Assembly: GCF_014384885.1 (NCBI RefSeq)
Contig: NZ_JACRST010000037.1
Span: 1 to 12,686, forward strand
Reading direction: 5' to 3'
Length of the DNA: 12,686 nt
Source: Ligaoa zhengdingensis
Lineage (GTDB): Bacteria; Bacillota; Clostridia; Oscillospirales; Ruminococcaceae
The translations under genes were made by a program, and so were the position numbers. The notes under the pieces are model-generated. The model was not told the origin of the DNA and ran no database searches. It was given only the letters and a program-made list of their open reading frames with translations. This document shows, in pieces, positions 1 to 6,342 of the stretch (position 1 is its first letter; each line of letters opens with the position of its first letter).

Positions 1-918
1 GGTCTCTCTGTTATCCCTCCCTCTCAGAACAAGGGCATGGGCTACAAGGAGTACACCGAAGCCAAACGCGGCACGAGCTGGAAGCAGAAACTCAAGCAGA
101 CCATCGACCGGCTTGTCATTACAGCGAAGGACTACGATGACTTTCTGCGGCTCATGCAGGAAGCCGGTTATGAAATCAAGACCGGCAAATACATCTCCTT
201 CCGCGCTAAAGGTCAGGAGCGGTTTACCCGGTCTAAAACCATCGGAGAGAACTACACCGAGGAACGCATCAAGGAACGGATTGCCGGACGGACGCCCCGA
301 AGAAGTCAGAGACAGACCACGCCGAAGGGCATCTCTCTCATTGGAGATATTCAGGAGCGGATCAGGCTCATCGACAGCAAGGGTTACGAATATAAAGCAA
401 AGCTCACTATCCTCAAAGAAGCTGCACGGACACTCAACTATCTCACGGAAAACAACTTGCTCCAATACGCCGATCTTGAGAAAAAGGTCGAGGACGTTCA
501 CAGCTCCTATGACCGCACCGGCAAGGAACTGAAAGGCGTTGAAGCACGACTGCGGGAAGTCCAGCCGCTCATCAAAAATATCTCCAACTACCAGCGGCTC
601 AAGCCTGTATATGACGCCTTCCAGAAGGCAAAAGACAAGCCGGGGTTCAAGGCAAAGCATGAGGCAGAGCTTGTGATCTTTGAGGCGGCGCGGAGTACAC
701 TTCTTGCTATGCAGGGCGATGAAAAACTGCCGAGCTTGAAGACGCTGCAAGCGGAGCAAGCGCAGCTCTTTGAAGAACAGGAACGGCTATATGCTGAACG
801 GAACAGGTTCAAAAAAGAAGCAAAGCAAATAGAGACGATCAAGTCTAATGTTGATACGTTCCTCTCTCCTTCTGCTGACCATGACCGTGATCATCGGCGC
901 AGCACACAGCGCGAATAG
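1..918 (+). CDS. Relaxase/mobilisation protein, C-terminal part (5' end outside the window)
   Basis: The reading frame is open from base 1 and ends at TAG 916-918, giving 305 visible residues. The segment KEYTEAKRGTSWKQKLKQ near its start, followed by TIDRLV, a GYEIKTGKYISF stretch and GQERFTR, is the pattern I recognise from the region after the catalytic domain of MOB-type relaxases on integrative and mobilisable elements of Firmicutes. These enzymes nick DNA at oriT and pilot the strand in conjugation. The catalytic Tyr and His residues would lie upstream, outside the window. The second half is rich in Glu, Lys, Gln and Leu and looks like a long helical or coiled-coil tail; the last 15 residues are Arg/Asp/His-rich and disordered-looking. 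An ATG at 37 is internal, not the start, because homology-like sequence continues upstream of it. Family assignment is from memory of sequence patterns. Confidence 0.85.
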   Translation, partial: GLSVIPPSQNKGMGYKEYTEAKRGTSWKQKLKQTIDRLVITAKDYDDFLRLMQEAGYEIKTGKYISFRAKGQERFTRSKTIGENYTEERIKERIAGRTPRRSQRQTTPKGISLIGDIQERIRLIDSKGYEYKAKLTILKEAARTLNYLTENNLLQYADLEKKVEDVHSSYDRTGKELKGVEARLREVQPLIKNISNYQRLKPVYDAFQKAKDKPGFKAKHEAELVIFEAARSTLLAMQGDEKLPSLKTLQAEQAQLFEEQERLYAERNRFKKEAKQIETIKSNVDTFLSPSADHDRDHRRSTQRE

Positions 919-930
919 TCCTTTCAAAAG

Positions 931-962
931 CAGGGCATCTCCTGTTGACCGGAGATGCCCTG
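931..962 (+). terminator. Perfect 12-bp hairpin after the relaxase gene
   Basis: Bases 931-942 (CAGGGCATCTCC) are the exact reverse complement of 951-962, with an 8-base loop. It begins 13 bases after the relaxase stop codon. This is a strong, GC-rich stem, as in intrinsic terminators, but no T-run follows directly (the next bases are CATCCTTG). It may terminate inefficiently, act in either direction, or protect the 3' end of the mRNA. It separates the relaxase transcript from the defence locus. Confidence 0.5.
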
Positions 963-1021
963 CATCCTTGAGAGAAGGTTCGAGAAATTGAAACTTTTTC
1001 TTTAATTTCTGCATCAACGAA

Positions 1022-1056
1022 TTGCTTTTGAGAATGAAATCCAGTATAATATTATA
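1022..1056 (+). promoter_or_regulatory. Promoter with a palindrome over the -10 box, ahead of the XRE regulator
   Basis: A consensus TATAAT lies at 1045-1050 with a TTGCTT at 1022-1027, a spacing of 17 bases. The -35 box is weak (TTG matches only). The -10 box is part of a perfect 12-base palindrome, TATAATATTATA (1045-1056). An imperfect inverted repeat, AGAAATT 983-989 with AATTTCT 1004-1010, lies just upstream. A dyad over the -10 is a plausible operator for the small helix-turn-helix protein encoded next (inference). The leader to the chosen GTG start would be about 40 bases. Confidence 0.5.
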
Positions 1057-1094
1057 AGTGATGTTGAATGCAAGCAAGCGAAAGGATGGTTGCC

Positions 1095-1307
1095 GTGCGC
1101 ATAAGCTATAAGAAACTATGGATGCTTCTTCTGGAACGCGACATAAAGAAGGCTTCTCTACGACATGAGGTAGGGTTGTCTGCCGGAACATGGACAAAAC
1201 TGAATAAGGGGGAAGAAGTGTCCCTCTCTATTTTGCTGCGCATTTGTGATTACTTAAACTGTGACATCGGAGATATATGTGAGGCTGTGCGAACGGACAA
1301 GAACTGA
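1095..1307 (+). CDS. Small XRE/Cro-C1-type helix-turn-helix regulator
   Basis: A 70-residue protein that is almost entirely one helix-turn-helix domain. The features of the YozG-like XRE subfamily can be seen in order: an opening ISYKKLWMLL helix, the LRHEVGLSAGTWTKLNKGE turn and recognition helix (about residues 22-40), then LLRICDYLNCDIGDI. It would bind DNA as a dimer and most likely represses its own promoter or the hsdM promoter. I chose GTG 1095 because AAAGGA (1081-1086) sits 8 bases upstream and because this family normally begins right at the ISYKKLW helix. In-frame ATGs at 1068 and 1086 would add 9 or 3 residues, but neither has a well-spaced ribosome binding site. It lies immediately upstream of hsdM on the same strand, which suggests control of the restriction operon (inference). 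Confidence 0.75.
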   Translation: MRISYKKLWMLLLERDIKKASLRHEVGLSAGTWTKLNKGEEVSLSILLRICDYLNCDIGDICEAVRTDKN

Positions 1308-1318
1308 GTCCGGTTTTT
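1294..1318 (+). terminator. Weak terminator-like hairpin at the end of the XRE gene
   Basis: CGGAC (1294-1298) can pair with GTCCG (1308-1312) across a 9-base loop, followed by GTTTTT (1313-1318). The stem is only five pairs and overlaps the XRE stop codon. It may partly separate the regulator transcript from hsdM. Confidence 0.3.
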
Positions 1319-1332
1319 CGTACAGCTCTTTT

Positions 1333-1368
1333 TGTAGAATAGTAAGTGTGAAACTATAACTTTGGAGG
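1333..1368 (+). promoter_or_regulatory. Possible hsdM promoter region and ribosome binding site
   Basis: TAGAAT at 1335-1340 is a candidate -10 box, but I find no good -35 box at 16-18 bases. The stretch 1333-1348 shares 11 of 16 bases with 1045-1060, the -10/palindrome segment of the XRE promoter, and both end in TAAGTG. GGAGG at 1364-1368 lies 8 bases before the ATG at 1377 and fixes that start. The promoter call is weak; the ribosome binding site is clear. Confidence 0.3.
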
Positions 1369-1376
1369 TTGCTGAA

Positions 1377-2879
1377 ATGGCTGAGAATAACACAAGCAAT
1401 ATCGGCTTTGAAAAACAAATCTGGGACGCGGCTTGCGTCCTGCGCGGAAACATCGACGCATCCGAATACAAGTCCGTCGTCCTCGGATTGATTTTCTTGA
1501 AATACATTTCTGATCGCTTCGAGGCAAAGTACAAGGAACTGGTTGAAGAAGGCGATGGATTTGAAGAGGATCAGGACGAATACACTGCCGAAAACATCTT
1601 CTTTGTCCCTGAGAATGCACGATGGAGTGCGATTGCTGCTGCCGCTCACACGCCGGAAATTGGCACGGTGATTGATGACGCAATGCGCAGTATCGAGAAA
1701 GAAAACAAGCGTCTCAAAGATATTCTTCCTAAGAACTTCGCCCGTCCAGAGCTGGACAAGCGGCGTCTTGGTGAAGTGGTTGATCTCTTCACCAATATTC
1801 AGATGATCGAGCATGGAAACAGCAAGGACATTCTTGGTCGCACATACGAATATTGCCTCTCCAAGTTTGCCGAGCAAGAAGGCAAACTTGCCGGTGAGTT
1901 CTATACTCCCTCTTGCGTTGTGCGTACCCTTGTTGAAGTGTTGCAGCCGTTTAATGGGCGTGTTTATGACCCGTGCTGCGGCTCTGGCGGTATGTTTGTT
2001 CAGTCCGCAAAGTTCATCGAGAATCACGGCGGCAACATCAACAAGATTTCCGTTTTTGGTCAGGACTCCAACCCGACCACATGGAAGATGGCGCAGATGA
2101 ATCTTGCCATTCGCGGTATTGAAGCCGACCTCGGCAAGTTTAATGCGGACACGTTCTTTAACGATTGCCACCCTCAGCTCAAGGCAGACTTCATTATGGC
2201 AAATCCGCCCTTCAATCTCTCCGGCTGGGGTGCGGATAAACTCGTTGATGATGTCCGTTGGCAGTATGGTACGCCTCCTGCTGGCAACGCCAACTTTGCA
2301 TGGTTGCAGCACATGATCTGGCATCTCGCTCCGAATGGACGTATCGGCATGGTGCTTGCAAATGGTTCGCTTTCCTCACAGTCCGGCGGTGAAGGTGAAA
2401 TCCGCAAGAACATTATCAATGCCGACCTTGTGGACTGTATCGTCGCAATGCCGACGCAGTTATTCTACACGACGCAGATTCCGGTATCGCTCTGGTTCCT
2501 TGCAAAGAACAAGAAGCAGAAAGGCAAGACACTATTCATCGACGCACGGAAACTCGGCACTATGGTTACGCGGAAGCTGCGCGAACTGACGGATGAAGAC
2601 ATCAAGATAATTGCCGACACCTACAACGCATTCGTTGAAGGAACGCTTGAAGATGAAAAGGGCTTCTGTGCTGTTGTTACAACGCAGGATATTGCAAAGC
2701 AGGATTACATTCTCACACCGGGACGCTATGTTGGCATTGAGGAACAGGAAGATGACGGTGAGCCGTTTGAAGAGAAAATGGGACGCCTGACTTCTGAACT
2801 GTCTGAGCTTTTCACTAAGTCTCATGAGCTTGAAGCTCAGATCAAAGAACGACTGGGGGCGATTGGATATGAGCTATGA
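1377..2879 (+). CDS. hsdM: Type I restriction-modification DNA methyltransferase subunit M
   Basis: A 500-residue N6-adenine methyltransferase, full length for HsdM. The N-terminal helical domain (about 1-150, opening with FEKQIWDAACVLRGNI) leads into the GEFYTP signature (173-178). The SAM-binding motif I, DPCCGSGGMF, is at 198-207 and the catalytic motif IV, NPPF, at 276-279, both intact. With HsdS it forms the M2S1 methyltransferase that methylates adenines in a bipartite target. With HsdR it forms the restriction complex. ATG 1377 is chosen over an in-frame TTG at 1362 because GGAGG (1364-1368) is correctly spaced for it. The last 11 bases overlap the first hsdS start, indicating translational coupling. 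It is the first structural gene of the operon. Confidence 0.97.
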   Translation: MAENNTSNIGFEKQIWDAACVLRGNIDASEYKSVVLGLIFLKYISDRFEAKYKELVEEGDGFEEDQDEYTAENIFFVPENARWSAIAAAAHTPEIGTVIDDAMRSIEKENKRLKDILPKNFARPELDKRRLGEVVDLFTNIQMIEHGNSKDILGRTYEYCLSKFAEQEGKLAGEFYTPSCVVRTLVEVLQPFNGRVYDPCCGSGGMFVQSAKFIENHGGNINKISVFGQDSNPTTWKMAQMNLAIRGIEADLGKFNADTFFNDCHPQLKADFIMANPPFNLSGWGADKLVDDVRWQYGTPPAGNANFAWLQHMIWHLAPNGRIGMVLANGSLSSQSGGEGEIRKNIINADLVDCIVAMPTQLFYTTQIPVSLWFLAKNKKQKGKTLFIDARKLGTMVTRKLRELTDEDIKIIADTYNAFVEGTLEDEKGFCAVVTTQDIAKQDYILTPGRYVGIEEQEDDGEPFEEKMGRLTSELSELFTKSHELEAQIKERLGAIGYEL

Positions 2880-3432
2880 GACGTATCGTGTTGCTGACCT
2901 AATTGATGAAATTGCGATGGGTCCATTCGGCTCAAATATTAAAGTCTCGTGTTTTGTGGACAGTGGAGTACCTGTTCTAAATGGCAGCAATCTTGAAGGA
3001 TTTTCTTTATCTGAAAAGGCGTTCCGCTTCGTCACAAAGGAAAAAGCTGATTCTCTTAACAAGGCAAATGCGCATCGAGGCGATATAGTAATAACGCATC
3101 GAGGAACGCTTGGGCAAATAGTGTTTATTCCTCAAGATTCAAAATATGACCGGTATGTGATTTCGCAATCTCAGTTTAGGGTGCGATGCAACGACAAGGT
3201 TTTGCCCGAATACCTTGTCTATTACTTCCACACTCCAATAGGACAGCATAAACTTCTAAGCAATGCCTCACAGGTTGGCGTCCCTGCATTGGCGAGACCA
3301 TCTTCGACCTTTCAACAGATTGAGGTCGTATTGCCTGAATTAAGTATTCAGAAATGTGTTGTCGAGATTATTTCCACAATCCAAAAAAAGATTGTGAACA
3401 ATCAAGAGCTAAACGATAATTTAGCAGCTTAG
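2869..3432 (+). CDS. hsdS: Type I specificity subunit, truncated half (N1), ends at inversion site A
   Basis: A 187-residue protein holding one target-recognition domain (about residues 1-155, with MGPFGSNIK, VPVLNGSNL, HRGDIVITHRGT and a Q-rich strand near 100) and the start of the central helical spacer (IQKKIVNNQELNDNL). A normal HsdS is about 380-420 residues with two such domains. Here the frame passes through recombination site A (3410-3423) and stops after Leu-Ala-Ala. ATG 2869 overlaps the hsdM stop by 11 bases, as is usual for hsdMS. The missing second half lies downstream in reverse (C1). Inversion would give a 402-residue subunit. Half-length HsdS proteins are known from other type I systems (for example truncated EcoDXXI and EcoR124I variants) to dimerise and recognise symmetrical sites, so this form may not be inactive. 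Confidence 0.92.
   Translation: MSYETYRVADLIDEIAMGPFGSNIKVSCFVDSGVPVLNGSNLEGFSLSEKAFRFVTKEKADSLNKANAHRGDIVITHRGTLGQIVFIPQDSKYDRYVISQSQFRVRCNDKVLPEYLVYYFHTPIGQHKLLSNASQVGVPALARPSSTFQQIEVVLPELSIQKCVVEIISTIQKKIVNNQELNDNLAA
3410..3423 (+). repeat. Recombination site A (14-bp repeat, + orientation)
   Basis: TAAACGATAATTTA, in frame in the N1 half of hsdS where it encodes Asn-Asp-Asn-Leu. Flanking GC on both sides extends the dyad arms to GCTAAA/TTTAGC around the 6-base centre CGATAA. The downstream flank (3424 onward) is the reversed 3' end of the C1 cassette and closely resembles the flank of site D. Confidence 0.9.
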
Positions 3433-4097
3433 AGCTGGACAGCAGACACATCGATCTCGCCAGACATCAGTTTGGGCAGCAAATTATCTCTCAATGTCGC
3501 AAGCGATTGATTCTGCTCTTCCAAAATACGTTGCTGTGCAAAGATGAGAGCGCAAAAGTCGCTGAATTTGGCAAGAGTTTCAGCGTCAGGAATAACCGCC
3601 GGGACATTTTTCATAGTGCTGCCAGATACTTCTTTGAATGTTGACCCGGATGCCATGCCTTCAATGACCGGGAGAGTGTTTTTCAAAAAGAAGTAAACAA
3701 ATGGTGTTCCAATTTCCGGCTTAGGCACAACCGATTTGAAACCTTGATTTGTTGTTACTTCACCAGCGGCGATAGCAATATAACCTATTGGCGCACGAGA
3801 TGAGAACAACACTGTTCCTTCTGGCATGATTGCTGCGCTGCTGTTCTTCAAACCAAGTTCAGTTATGTCATTCTCACCATGAGAAACGAACTTCGACTTG
3901 TTGATAGATAAATCTTTCGGGGTTATCCATGCTATACCGGACTCCGTGTAATACTCAGGTTTAGCTTTTGAAGGTGTACTGCCTCCAACAACAGTACCAA
4001 GATCGCTAATTGTTCCGATAGCCCATTCTGGATCAGCATTATCAACAAATAATTCTTGAAAATAGGATTGAGCTTGCTGCTCTAAATTATCGTTTAC
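3429..4097 (-). CDS. hsdS: Silent 3' half of hsdS (C1 cassette), no start of its own
   Basis: Read on the minus strand, this encodes the end of the central spacer (VNDNLEQQAQSYFQELF), a second target-recognition domain (TISDLGTVVGGSTPSK, SGIAWITPKDL, SSRAPIGYIAIA, GSTFKEVSGSTMKNV) and the closing helix (QNQSLATLRDNLLPKLMSGE), ending with TAA at 3431-3429. This is the second half of a normal HsdS, about 222 residues. No ribosome binding site or good start codon lies at its 5' end; the frame stays open by chance back to 4301, overlapping the recombinase gene. It should be untranslated in this orientation and expressed only after inversion at A-B or rearrangement at B-C. Its last 23 residues are nearly identical to those of the complete downstream HsdS. 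Confidence 0.88.
   Translation of the reverse strand, partial: VNDNLEQQAQSYFQELFVDNADPEWAIGTISDLGTVVGGSTPSKAKPEYYTESGIAWITPKDLSINKSKFVSHGENDITELGLKNSSAAIMPEGTVLFSSRAPIGYIAIAAGEVTTNQGFKSVVPKPEIGTPFVYFFLKNTLPVIEGMASGSTFKEVSGSTMKNVPAVIPDAETLAKFSDFCALIFAQQRILEEQNQSLATLRDNLLPKLMSGEIDVSAVQL
4083..4096 (-). repeat. Recombination site B (14-bp repeat, - orientation)
   Basis: TAAATTATCGTTTA on the + strand, the exact reverse complement of site A. It marks the 5' end of the C1 cassette on the minus strand, in frame as Asn-Asp-Asn-Leu. Its inner flank (GAGCAGCAAGC on the minus strand) resembles the flank of site C. Confidence 0.9.
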
Positions 4098-4106
4098 CGT
4101 CTGAAT

Positions 4107-4131
4107 AACTCTCACCAGTGGCGAGAGTTTT
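4107..4131 (+). terminator. Hairpin with short T-run between site B and the recombinase gene
   Basis: AACTCTC (4107-4113) pairs with GAGAGTT (4123-4129), with two further CC/GG pairs inside after one mismatch; TTTT (4128-4131) closes it. It lies outside the A-B segment and just before the recombinase, so it would end hsdM-hsdS transcription in either A-B orientation. The palindrome TTTTGCAAAA (4128-4137) overlaps its end. The T-run is short, so some read-through is likely. Confidence 0.5.
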
Positions 4132-4185
4132 GCAAAAGGGACTGCCACTGAATGTCGTTCTCTTACCTCGAAAGGAGACACGACA

Positions 4186-5169
4186 ATGACAGAACAACTC
4201 ATCACGGAGATACAGCGAAAAATGCTGCCGTATCTTAACAACGAACAGCTCATGCACCTTCGGGATGCAATGGCTGAGACATTGGAAGGGGCAACGATCA
4301 CCTATGATAGTGGCTCAATTCCAGCAGACGAAGCAGATGCAGTCGAAGCATTTATCACGGCAAAGCGGATCGAAGGCTGTTCGGAGAAAACCCTGAGCTA
4401 CTACCGGAAGACGATTGAGGCTCTAATTGCCGGAGTTGGAAAGGCTGTGCGACAGATCACCACAGATGATTTGCGCCGCTATCTGACAAACTATCAAGTT
4501 CAGCGTAGGTCGAGCAAAGTGACCATAGACAACATCCGCCGGATACTGTCCAGCTTCTTCTCATGGCTTGAAGATGAGGATTTCATTGTGAAAAGCCCGG
4601 TACGCCGGATTCACAAAGTTAAGACTGCAAAGGTGGTCAAGGACACCTACACCGATGAAGCGTTAGAGCTGATGCGTGACAACTGCACAACAGCACGAGA
4701 CTTGGCGATGATTGATCTTCTGGCTTCCTCTGGAATGCGTGTTGGTGAGCTGGTCACACTAAACCGCGAAGACATCAACTTCAATGAGCGCGAATGCGTT
4801 GTTATCGGCAAGGGTAATAAAGAACGATTGGTCTATTTCGACGCAAGGACGAAAATCCACCTTCAAAACTACCTTGAGGGGCGAACGGATGAAAACCCAG
4901 CTTTGTTTGTTTCCCTGAAAGCTCCCTTTGACCGATTGATGATTGGCGGAGTGGAGACACGCCTTCGGGAGCTGGGAAAGCGTCTGAATATCCCGAAGGT
5001 TCACCCTCACAAGTTCAGGCGTACACTGGCTACAACTGCCATAGACAAAGGAATGCCCATAGAGCAAGTCCAGCAGCTCTTAGGGCATCAGAAAATCGAC
5101 ACCACCATGCACTATGCAATGGTGAAACAGCAGAATGTGAAGCTGGCACATAGAAAATACATCGGTTAG
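4186..5169 (+). CDS. Tyrosine recombinase (integrase/XerC-D family), probable specificity switch
   Basis: A 327-residue tyrosine site-specific recombinase. A core-binding (SAM-like) domain spans about 48-140 (EAFITAKRIEGCSEKTLSYY onward) and the catalytic domain about 150-327. The full catalytic set is visible: Arg185 in SSGMRVGE, Lys209 in GKGNKER, His275 and Arg278 in HPHKFRR, His301 in LLGH and the nucleophile Tyr310 in TMHYAMV. ATG 4186 follows a strong AAAGGAG (4171-4177). An N-terminal extension of about 45 residues precedes the core-binding domain. Because it lies between hsdS halves that carry four copies of one inverted 14-bp site, the likely job is inversion at those sites, as for recombinases in phase-variable type I loci of streptococci and other Firmicutes. 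No clear sigma-70 promoter is visible in 4132-4170; a preceding hairpin suggests low or regulated expression. It ends 13 bases before the next hsdS start. Confidence 0.93.
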   Translation: MTEQLITEIQRKMLPYLNNEQLMHLRDAMAETLEGATITYDSGSIPADEADAVEAFITAKRIEGCSEKTLSYYRKTIEALIAGVGKAVRQITTDDLRRYLTNYQVQRRSSKVTIDNIRRILSSFFSWLEDEDFIVKSPVRRIHKVKTAKVVKDTYTDEALELMRDNCTTARDLAMIDLLASSGMRVGELVTLNREDINFNERECVVIGKGNKERLVYFDARTKIHLQNYLEGRTDENPALFVSLKAPFDRLMIGGVETRLRELGKRLNIPKVHPHKFRRTLATTAIDKGMPIEQVQQLLGHQKIDTTMHYAMVKQQNVKLAHRKYIG

Positions 5170-5182
5170 GATGGTGGGTAGT

Positions 5183-6337
5183 ATGAATGGAACAATATAT
5201 ATGCCCGTTGGTGAAGTTTGTTCGTCTATTTCGGACACTTATCGCGAAAAAAAGAATATGGTGACGCTTATCAATACCTCGGACGTTTTAGAGGGTAGAC
5301 TTCTCAACCACGAACGAGTTCCAAACTCCAATTTGAAAGGGCAGTTCAAGAAGACTTTTCAGCGAGACGATATTTTATATAGCGAGATCCGTCCACAGAA
5401 CAGGCGGTTTGCCTATGTGGATTTTTCGCCCATAGACTATATCGCTTCAACTAAACTGATGGTAATTCGTGCAAAAAAGGATGTGGTATCTCCTAAGTAC
5501 CTATACTATTTCTTGAAGAATAGTTCCACAGTTGCAGAACTTCAACTGTTAGCTGAAACGCGATCTGGCACATTCCCTCAGATTACATTTTCCGAAGTTG
5601 CCAATTTGACCATACCCGTTCCTTCGCTTGCTGTACAAGAAGTTATCGTACAAACGATGCAATGCCTCGAAGATAAGATCACCTGCAACGAGCAGATAAA
5701 CGATAATTTACAGCAGCAAGCAGCCGCATTGTTTTCAAGCCTCTATGATCGGTCAAACACCGAGGTTAGATTCACCGATTTGATACAGATACTCGGCGGT
5801 GGGACACCGAAAACAGGCGAAAACACTTATTGGAACGGTAATATTGCCTTCTTTACCCCAAAAGATGTTGGCATACCATACACCCTTATCACAGAAAAGA
5901 CTATCTCAAAAGAAGGTCTTTCACATTGTAACAGCCGACTGTATCCCGTGAACACCGTTTTCGTCACTGCAAGAGGCACTGTTGGTAAAGTTGGTATGTC
6001 CGGAGTTCCGATGGCCATGAACCAATCCTGCTACGCGCTTGTCGGTAAAGAGACGCATCAACTTCTTGTATATTTCTACACACTCAAAGCTGTTGATAGG
6101 CTCAAGCACAAAGCAAGTGGAGCCGTATTTGATGCGATTACCACCAGAGATTTTGAATCAGAGCAAATCATGAAACTCTCTGATGATGATGCTACGGCGT
6201 TTCTCCGTGTTGCAGAACCCATGTTTCAGGAGGTACTTAACAACAACATCGAAAACTTGCGACTTTCAACACTACGGGATTCATTGCTACCTAAGCTCAT
6301 GTCCGGCGAGATTGATGTCTCCGCCGTCCAACTCTAA
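5183..6337 (+). CDS. hsdS: Type I specificity subunit, complete (N2-C2)
   Basis: A 384-residue HsdS with two target-recognition domains: N2 at about 1-150 (PVGEVCSSIS, DDILYSEIRPQNRR, SGTFPQITFSEV) and C2 at about 192-345 (DLIQILGGGTPK, AFFTPKDVG, VTARGTVGKVG, GAVFDAITTRDF). They are joined by the central helical spacer with NDNL at 173-176, which is recombination site C. The C-terminal helix STLRDSLLPKLMSGE matches that of the C1 cassette. ATG 5183 is preferred to ATG 5171 because GGTGGG (5173-5178) can serve as a ribosome binding site, while 5171 has only two bases after the recombinase stop and no usable one. Translation is probably coupled to the recombinase. It is the only full-length specificity subunit in this state and should direct HsdM and HsdR to a bipartite target unless the shorter N1 form competes. 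Confidence 0.95.
   Translation: MNGTIYMPVGEVCSSISDTYREKKNMVTLINTSDVLEGRLLNHERVPNSNLKGQFKKTFQRDDILYSEIRPQNRRFAYVDFSPIDYIASTKLMVIRAKKDVVSPKYLYYFLKNSSTVAELQLLAETRSGTFPQITFSEVANLTIPVPSLAVQEVIVQTMQCLEDKITCNEQINDNLQQQAAALFSSLYDRSNTEVRFTDLIQILGGGTPKTGENTYWNGNIAFFTPKDVGIPYTLITEKTISKEGLSHCNSRLYPVNTVFVTARGTVGKVGMSGVPMAMNQSCYALVGKETHQLLVYFYTLKAVDRLKHKASGAVFDAITTRDFESEQIMKLSDDDATAFLRVAEPMFQEVLNNNIENLRLSTLRDSLLPKLMSGEIDVSAVQL
5697..5710 (+). repeat. Recombination site C (14-bp repeat, + orientation)
   Basis: TAAACGATAATTTA within the complete hsdS, identical to site A and in the same frame (Asn-Asp-Asn-Leu). Followed by CAGCAGCAAGC, similar to the inner flank of site B. It forms an inverted pair with B and D and a direct pair with A. 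Confidence 0.9.
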
Positions 6338-6342
6338 GCCGC

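Larger units (their letters stand above)
3410..4096. other. Invertible segment A-B carrying the silent C1 specificity half
   Basis: The segment is bounded by perfect 14-bp inverted repeats (3410-3423 and 4083-4096). Reading frames match on both sides. Flipping it places the C1 coding sequence directly after the N1 Asn-Asp-Asn-Leu codons and removes the early stop. In the flipped state the C1 stop codon would fall about 30 bases before the hairpin at 4107-4131. The adjacent tyrosine recombinase is the obvious candidate enzyme (inference). Confidence 0.85.

Noticed and set aside
1362..1376. TTG 1362 as the hsdM start
   Set aside because: It overlaps the GGAGG that serves ATG 1377, so the upstream codon is part of the leader.
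1254..2324. A 356-codon minus-strand open frame
   Set aside because: It lies opposite hsdM, which has intact motifs, a good ribosome binding site and full length; the antisense frame has no recognisable domain.
3481..3488. Possible fifth recombination site (AAATTATC)
   Set aside because: Only 8 of the 14 bases match and it lies in codons for the conserved Arg-Asp-Asn-Leu end of HsdS; a chance partial match.
2869..4097. Half hsdS and reversed half as an assembly error or a decayed pseudogene
   Set aside because: Perfect repeats, in-frame joins in both orientations, a second identical site pair and an intact adjacent recombinase fit programmed inversion better. A misassembly of mixed orientations in the population remains possible and would itself support switching.
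4098..4301. Extension of the minus-strand C1 frame beyond site B
   Set aside because: The frame stays open but runs into the antisense of the recombinase N-terminus and has no HsdS-like sequence or ribosome binding site; I treat C1 as starting at the site.
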